From Aquanectria penicillioides (Eukaryota; Ascomycota; Sordariomycetes; Hypocreales; Nectriaceae): 64,000 bases of DNA. Under the pieces are notes generated by a model. That model was given only the letters and a program-made list of their open reading frames with translations, was not told the origin of the DNA and did not search any database. The stretch is taken from the NCBI GenBank assembly GCA_003415625.1, contig PYIU01000002.1:4898001-4962000 (forward strand), in the 5' to 3' direction. A program made the translations under genes and the position numbers. Shown here piece after piece: positions 57,956 to 64,000 of this stretch (positions are counted from its first letter, which is position 1; each line of letters opens with the position of its first letter).

Positions 57956-60573
57956 ATGACAGGCGTCCTTTGCGCCTCCGCGTCGCCAACGGCACTCCAC
58001 CCGGCTCTTAGCGGGTCCCGGCTCGAGCACGGCGGTTCTCCTCATTCCCTTAATAAGAGCGCACTTGTCGCTGATCAGCAGGGAGAGGAGGTGCAAGAGC
58101 AAGGTGGCGGGTTCGATCCAGCAGCGTCGATTACTGCGGATACCACGGCCATAAAGCCAGCGATTCCGGCCTCGACAACTACGACAGTATCTTCAACAGA
58201 TAAAGCAACGACAATATCAACCACGCCCAGCCCTAGCCCCAACCCAAGCCTCAGCTTCACACCCAACGCCCAAGATAACAATTCCTCGACGTCACCATAT
58301 TTATCTGAGGTGGCGCCGGCACCAACAGCAGACGAAGCTATCCTTCCCGTCCAAAGTCTACTTTTGAGTTCCCCATCCACTCTCGCTCCCACTTCCACAA
58401 CCTCTACTCCCACCACTGCTGTTGGAGCCTCGTTTGGTGGAGCCCCGTCTTCGTCATTATCTCCATCTATTCCTGCGCCGATTCCGCTTGAAGCTACCAC
58501 AGCTTCCCTCCGCTCGCCTCCTCTTTCAATTACCACACATCTTCCTTCTCCCTCCCCTTCTTCCTCTTCGGGCTCCCACCAGGGTCACCGACGCAACGTC
58601 CCCTCGCGCGAATTGGTTCCGCGACAGACTGTCATCAAGGCTCTGGCCTCTGTCACTCGACAACGCAAGCCCAACGCTCTCTCGCTTAACCATTCAAACT
58701 CGCGCTCTCACTCTCTTCTAGAGTCACACGGTCACTCTCGATCTCGTTCCAAGTCCAAGTCTCTCTCCATTCTCCACGGAATGCTTTCCGCCCAAGGCGG
58801 TGGGGACTCCCAGTCCGTATCCGACTCCCGCTCCGATTCACATTCCGAGCCCGTATCCGAGTCACACGCTCACCCCCAAAACCCCTCTTGATCTCCTCAA
58901 CTGCCGTGCCGTCTACCGGTGTCTCGGCAGCGGATATCCTCTCGGTCCCCTCATCAATGATGCAAACCCAAGCCCATAATCAGGCCCAGATGCCGACTCT
59001 GACGCCTACGCAAACCCTCACGGACGCCCTCAACGACATCGCCAAGTCCAGGTTGACCCCCACCCCTCTGACTCCCATGGCCACCACTCCCACTCCCAGG
59101 ACGGCCACTCTATCAAACGCAAACATCGCCATATCAAACTTTAATTCCAACTCAATCTCCAGCATAGCGACCGCTGACGCCGGCTCTAGTCCTGCCACTC
59201 CCGCTACTGCCACTACTGTTGCACCTGCGTCTGCCCCCACCGCTACCGCCACCGCCACTAATATCCTCAACTTGCCCTCGACGCTTCAGTCGCCATGCTT
59301 CTACCACGAGCGTTTCGCTGACGCCGTCGACATTGACAAGGTCCTCGAGGAGATCAAAAATGATGTGTCCATGTCGCACTCGCGCCTCGTTGCCACCGCT
59401 ACTGGCGTCCGTGAGGTCTCCAAGCAGCTTCAGCGCCGTCCCATCCGCCGTGCAGTCCGCAACATTATGATAGTCACCAAGGCCCGGGATAACCAGCTCG
59501 TCTATCTCACTCGGGAGCTCGCTTCTTGGCTTCTTCGAACCCCTCGCTATGGTTCCGACCTTGGTGTCAATGTCTATGTCGACGCAAAGCTACGCAACTC
59601 TCAACGCTTCGACGCCGCCGGCATCCTCGCCGAGAACCCACGCTTCCAGCACATGCTCAAGTACTGGACTCCGGATCTCTGCTGGAGTCAACCTGAAAAG
59701 TTTGACCTTGTCCTCACTCTCGGCGGTGATGGCACCGTCCTTTTCACGTCCTGGCTTTTCCAACGCATCGTCCCTCCAGTCCTATCTTTCAGTCTCGGCA
59801 GCCTAGGTTTCATGACCACCTTTGAGTTTGAAAAGTACAAGGCGCACCTCAACCGCGTCATGGGCAATGACGGTATGAAGATCAACCTCCGCATGCGTTT
59901 TACCTGCACTGTGTACCGTGGTGGACTCCTCGGTGGCCCTCATCTCGAGGAAGGTGAGCAATTCGAGGTGCTCAACGAGCTTGTCATCGACCGAGGTCCA
60001 TCCCCTTACGTATCCAACCTTGAGTTGTATGGTGACGATGAGCTCCTTACTGTCGTTCAGGCCGACGGATGCATCTTCTCCACGCCAACTGGCTCAACTG
60101 CCTACTCCCTTTCAGCCGGTGGCGCCCTCGTTCACCCGGACATCCCGGCCATTCTCTTGACGCCCATCTGCCCGCACACGCTGTCCTTCCGGCCCATGGT
60201 CCTCTCTGACACCATGGCTCTGCGCGTCTCTATACCCCGCAACTCGCGTGCCACAGCATACTGTGCCTTTGACGGAAAGGGCCGCCTCGAGCTTCGACAA
60301 GGCGACCACGTCACCATCACTGCATCTCAATATCCTTTCCCCACTGTCACTCGCACCGATACCGAGTGGTTCGACAGTGTCAGCCGTACACTTCGCTGGA
60401 ACGTTCGTGCCGCGGCTCAGAAGCCTTTTGATGACGGTGCCACTCCCAACGAGAACGAGGACCAGTATGAGCTTGGCTGGGACATCGATACGGACAGCGC
60501 CTTTTACGGTAGTGAGGAAGGGAGCGTCAGCGCAAGTCCGATCCGTCGCCAAATGAGCCTACTAGGCCTGTAA
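57956..60573 (+). CDS. NAD kinase with long disordered N-terminus
   Basis: The kinase part is clear: RAVRNIMIVTKARDNQLVYL, the nucleotide signature TLGGDGTVLFTSWLFQRIVP, LSFSLGSLGFMTTFEFEKY, LNELVIDRGPSPYVSNLELY, the substrate motif FSTPTGSTAYSLSAGGALVH, and the C-terminal core ITASQYPFPTVTRT. NAD kinase phosphorylates NAD(H) to NADP(H). The first 430 or so residues are Ser/Thr/Pro/Ala-rich and disordered, including SRSRSKSKSLS and a THLPSPSPSSSSGS tract. There is no intron. The frame breaks between the first part (stop at 58891) and the kinase part at the run of C5 then A4 (58873-58881). Adding one C there joins ESHAHP to PKPLLISSTAVPST and gives 872 residues, with an exact codon count (2,618 nt plus one). 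The start at 57956 is preferred over an in-frame upstream ATG at 57800 because MTGVLCASAS looks like a true N-terminus. Confidence 0.92.
58873..58881. other. single-base frame break in CCCCCAAAA of NAD kinase gene
   Basis: The reading frame shifts by one at this C5/A4 run. One added C (or A) reconnects the N-terminal and kinase frames. No intron with correct phase was found across it. Confidence 0.8.
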
Positions 60574-61584
60574 GAGAAATTAATCAACTTTGAGCGTCAA
60601 CTTTCGTATTGGTTGTTATTTCTCATAAGCGGTCAGCGCTCTCATTCTTGCAATGTTGCTTTTGGTTGCCTCTGGTTGCTTTTTTTTTTTTAAAGGGTGT
60701 TGATTTTTGTTGTCTTTTTTATCGCTCGCTTAATTGCACGGAGTTCTTGGAGTTGGATAATAGGATGCGTGATGGGCTTATCCAGAGTCCTGTATTCACG
60801 AATGATAACGGATGTATCTGGCTTCTAGATTCCAGTTTACAAATGACAAAGAGGGTGGTTAAAGGAAACGGTCAGACGGTTCTTGGGAAACAAGGCAACG
60901 GTGACAAGGCGGTACAACTCAGGTTCTCATCAGACATACACACGCACGCATACAGAAGCGCAGCAATGTTGGGCGTTTTCCATCAATAGATAGACCACAG
61001 GGCGCTAAGACAAAGGGTAGGAAACCAAACGTTCCCCGCATACCATCAATACAAATGTAAGACACAGCAGGATTTCCTCTGGGTCGATGAACCAAGATTA
61101 TTTATTGTATTCCTTCCCCACATGTTGCTAGCAAGTGAGACAACGCAGTTCGACACATTACATTCCGATAGTTACCATGGCAAAACTAATTAACCGTTTC
61201 ACTAAATGTATACAGGAATACTTGCATTTTGGCTCATGTCAATCTTTCATTTCCACGCCAGAAGCCGAGTCCAGCTGTTCCAGGTCAAAGCAGTCTCGGT
61301 CCGAATATATATCTACATTGAATCCAACATGCCCATGTTACCCCTTCCCCCAATCAACCCAAACATCAACAAAAACACCGTTACCATAAACCTAAAACAA
61401 AAAGCAATAAAATAAGTCGTCCAAATGCAAAACAAGACACATTTTTTCCCCAGAAATGGGGTATACACAAAAGCCTCCTAAATGAAACTCGTCATCGGAG
61501 GCTTTCCTCACAAAATTTCGTTCCAACGGGTGAGACGGGACACGCCGTCTGCACCACGTGGCTAATCGGTCATGATGCTTGCAG
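60574..61584. other. convergent intergenic region 1 kb
   Basis: It holds the 3' ends of NAD kinase and the homeobox gene. No gene is seen. Confidence 0.5.
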
Positions 61585-63610
61585 CTATCGCCACGCACCC
61601 TGGCTAAGGGACAGCAGGCCTGCCACGCAATCCATGTCAGGCCTCTTGCTGGGGCTCACCTCGCCACGCATAAATCTCTCAACGTCGTCTTCACGACCGG
61701 CCGTTGGACGTTTGACTGCGTCCTCAAAAATCTCCACGCCCTCTTTCACGAGGGAGCGGTGCCGGGCCGGTGCAGTGTTGGACCGGTTTCCGATGAGGTT
61801 TGAGCCCTTCTGTTCCTGAAGCACTCGGCCGAGGCGGCGTGGGTTCTGGGGCTGAAGTTTGGGCGGCGCGGGTGGCAGCGGTCTTCGTCGATGTGAATCG
61901 GTGTGTCCGTCCTCATCCGGGCTCCAGTTCTCCTTGTCTGAATCACCAGAGGGAGAAACGAGCATTGACACCTTGACCTTTCCGTATTCCTTTTCAGGCT
62001 TCTCGAACTCTTCCATGTCGGTTTCGAATCGGCCGATGCTATATCCACTGCGGTTGAGCTTAGCCTTCTTAGCCTGATGAGGGCGCTGAGGCTTCGATAC
62101 CGGTGCATTACGCTTAGTGCCGCTTGGCTGGAGCACTCCGCTAGATGATCTCAGGAGGCTAATGGCAGCGATAGCTGAACCGTTTGACTCATGTTCGGCC
62201 TGAGCAGTGAGCTCGTCGCGATTCTCTGCATCTGCACAGGATTCCCAGGCATGGACGTCACGGGAACGACCTCGCATAAGTCGTGGGGGCAGAGAGTTGG
62301 TAAGGGTCGAAATGGGAGGGAGAGTAATGCTAGGGAGAGCGCTGTGGCTGCGCTGGAGGCTCCGTTGGCGCACTTGAGGCAGGCTTGGGGTGGTAGATGA
62401 TGGTCTGGGGGGGAGGTTACGAGTGGGAGACGCCTGGTTGGAGACGAGTTCCGCCTTTCCTTCCAGGGACAGTGACAAGCGGACTTTAGATTGGGACTGG
62501 CTTGAATGGTGGGACGGTTCAGAGGAGCACGAGGATGGGGGGAAAGGTTCGAGCCTGTACATGAGATTAGTTGTCATGGTTGCAAGAATTACAAGTCGGG
62601 TTTGCAACATACTTGAAGGAGTCGTCACCGGCCCGTCCAAGAGTGGACGGTGTAGAGAAGGAGCTACCGAGATTCCAACGATTTGCAAGATATCCGACAG
62701 AGCTAGACATGGAGTTGGACAGCGAGTGGGGGCCGCTTTGGGATTCTTGGGAGGGCGAGGGGTCGTCGTGTTTGGGAGTAATGTCGGGATGGGAGCGTGG
62801 GATGCCATCGTGGCCCGCGGACACTGGCGTGCTGACAATGATATCTGAGTGGGATCGTGGAATAGATGGGGTCTGGTCAAGAGGTCGGGGAGATGCAGTC
62901 CTAGGGTCCAAAGGTCGAGAACCAGCGGGGTCAGACGCTGGAAACGGCTTTTCGGGCTTGCTAGGAGTGGTGGTGGTGGTGATGGGATCGGATGAAATAA
63001 CGTGCATGCCGCCATATCGAAGAGCAGCAATCTCTTGCGCAGATAGTGGTCGCGATTTCCGTCGATCGTTTTGTCGTCGATTTTGGAACCAGATCTGAGG
63101 TGGTGATGTGTCAGCCGATGAATGCTTGCAAAGCAGTCGATGATGAAACGCGTGACGATTCGGGACAAAATGAGGTCGACGTGAATGCAGCTTTGGACTG
63201 CCAGTGCCATGATGGAGCATGTGTAAGCTCGGCATACCTGAACTTCCTTCTCATTTAATGATACGCGCTGCACAATCTCGAGACGCGCTTGTTTGTCGGG
63301 CTTGGGGTTGTTGCTATACGCCTCTTCAAGGATCATCTTATCCTTGGCCCTGCACAGCCCAATTGGCTTCAGATTAGCTTCTCGAAAACTCCAGGAATAT
63401 CAGGACGCCCGAAAAGGCGAGGGCATCCACATACGCTGTCCGCTTCCGCTTGCCCTTGGGGTGCTTCTCGGTTTGGGGAGGGTTGGGGGCCGCATCGGCG
63501 AGCGGGGGGAGAGTCTGTGATGTGAAGGATTCGTCATGGTGGCCAGCTGAGGAGGCCGCGTGCTGGTCCTGCGAGGCGGAAAAGGAGGCGTTGGAGGAGG
63601 TGATGGCCAT
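61585..63610 (-). CDS. homeobox (homeodomain) transcription factor
   Basis: Four exons (63610-63435, 63349-63238, 63094-62613, 62554-61585) sum to 1,740 nt, or 579 residues. The homeodomain starts at about residue 52 with KGKRKRTAAKDKMILEEAY, continues NPKPDKQARLEIVQRVSLN, and has the recognition-helix core IWFQNRRQNDRRK at residues 97-109, interrupted by introns before Ala and before Ile. The rest is disordered: proline/serine-rich blocks (ITTTTTPSKPEKPF, PSIPRSHSDII) and a C-terminal segment (KRPTAGREDDVERFMRGEVS). Homeodomains bind DNA through WFQNRR residues Gln and Asn. The layout resembles the Yox1/Yhp1-like homeobox proteins of ascomycetes, cell-cycle or development regulators, but that assignment is inference. 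The start is at 63610, at the end of a GC-rich leader. It is tail-to-tail with NAD kinase. Confidence 0.9.
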
Positions 63611-64000
63611 GGCTCGGAGAGGGAGGAGGAAGATGGAAATGGCCTTATGAGACGACGAGAGGCATTACTGGGAGGCGGTCAAGATGGAGGAGACGCGAGA
63701 GGAGGGGCGGAGACAGAGGAGAGACTGGGCGGCTCGGAGAGGGAGAGGAAGGCCCAGGGAATAATGAGATGAGGGGATGGAAGGGGAAGGAAGAAGTGGA
63801 AGAAGAGCAAAAAAAATAAAAAGACGTCGTCGTGAGAAGTGGTGCTGCAACAGGCGACGTGTGGGCGTGTGAGGTACGTGAACGTAACGTGGGTGTGGGC
63901 GTGGGCTGGACGTGGAACCGCAGAGAGAGAGGAATGCCAAATGGGCAAGTGCAAGTGCTAAAAGCGAGGCGGCCCAGGCCCATCCATCGTCCCTTCCCTC
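63611..64000. promoter_or_regulatory. promoter/leader of the homeobox gene
   Basis: 390 bp upstream of the minus-strand homeobox start codon, very G/A-rich on the plus strand (CT-rich on the coding strand), with no other gene seen before the window edge. Confidence 0.45.

Overview
The window comes from a nuclear chromosome of a filamentous ascomycete. Sordariomycetes, probably Hypocreales, is the best guess, from protein character and gene content (2EXR, Clr5, Fungal_trans-type and BTB proteins, a CorA-like protein, fungal-type NAD kinase); species was not determined. Genes carry short introns (about 45-230 nt) with GT donors, CTAAC/CTGAC-type branch sites and CAG/TAG acceptors. Coding DNA is C-rich at third positions. 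The leaders and gaps hold long homopolymers and small tandem repeats. Layout from left to right: a 4.6 kb gene-free start; a small proline-rich protein gene (+); a nine-exon CorA-like membrane protein gene (-); a BTB-domain gene (-); a broken 2EXR gene (+); a thioredoxin-PITH gene (+); an intact 2EXR gene (+); a Clr5-domain gene (+); a J-domain gene (+); a broken fungal transcription-factor-like gene (-). Next is a housekeeping block: the divergent pair SmB (-) and RPL11 (+), then ATP synthase alpha (+) and NAD(P)H-hydrate dehydratase (+). A 7.8 kb gene-free stretch follows. After it come a conserved unknown single-exon gene (+), a full-length ABCA-type transporter (-), the divergent pair PP2A activator PTPA (-) and exosome RRP46 (+), CTP synthase (+), a 3.4 kb gap, NAD kinase (+) and a homeobox gene (-). 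There is no operon-like or secondary-metabolite cluster. The links are housekeeping ones: NAD(P)H repair and NADP synthesis; splicing, ribosome and exosome; nucleotide synthesis; respiration. The two divergent pairs share 353 and 525 bp promoters. The most notable pattern is in the sequence itself. Several genes, including the essential ATP synthase alpha, need exactly one extra base inside a C/G run to restore an otherwise perfect reading frame. This looks like systematic homopolymer under-calling in the assembly, and it complicates deciding which broken genes are true pseudogenes. I found no convincing tRNA, rRNA, transposon, CRISPR-like array or clearly new multi-gene system. Exon boundaries come from reading splice signals and frame; for most genes the exon lengths sum to whole codons.
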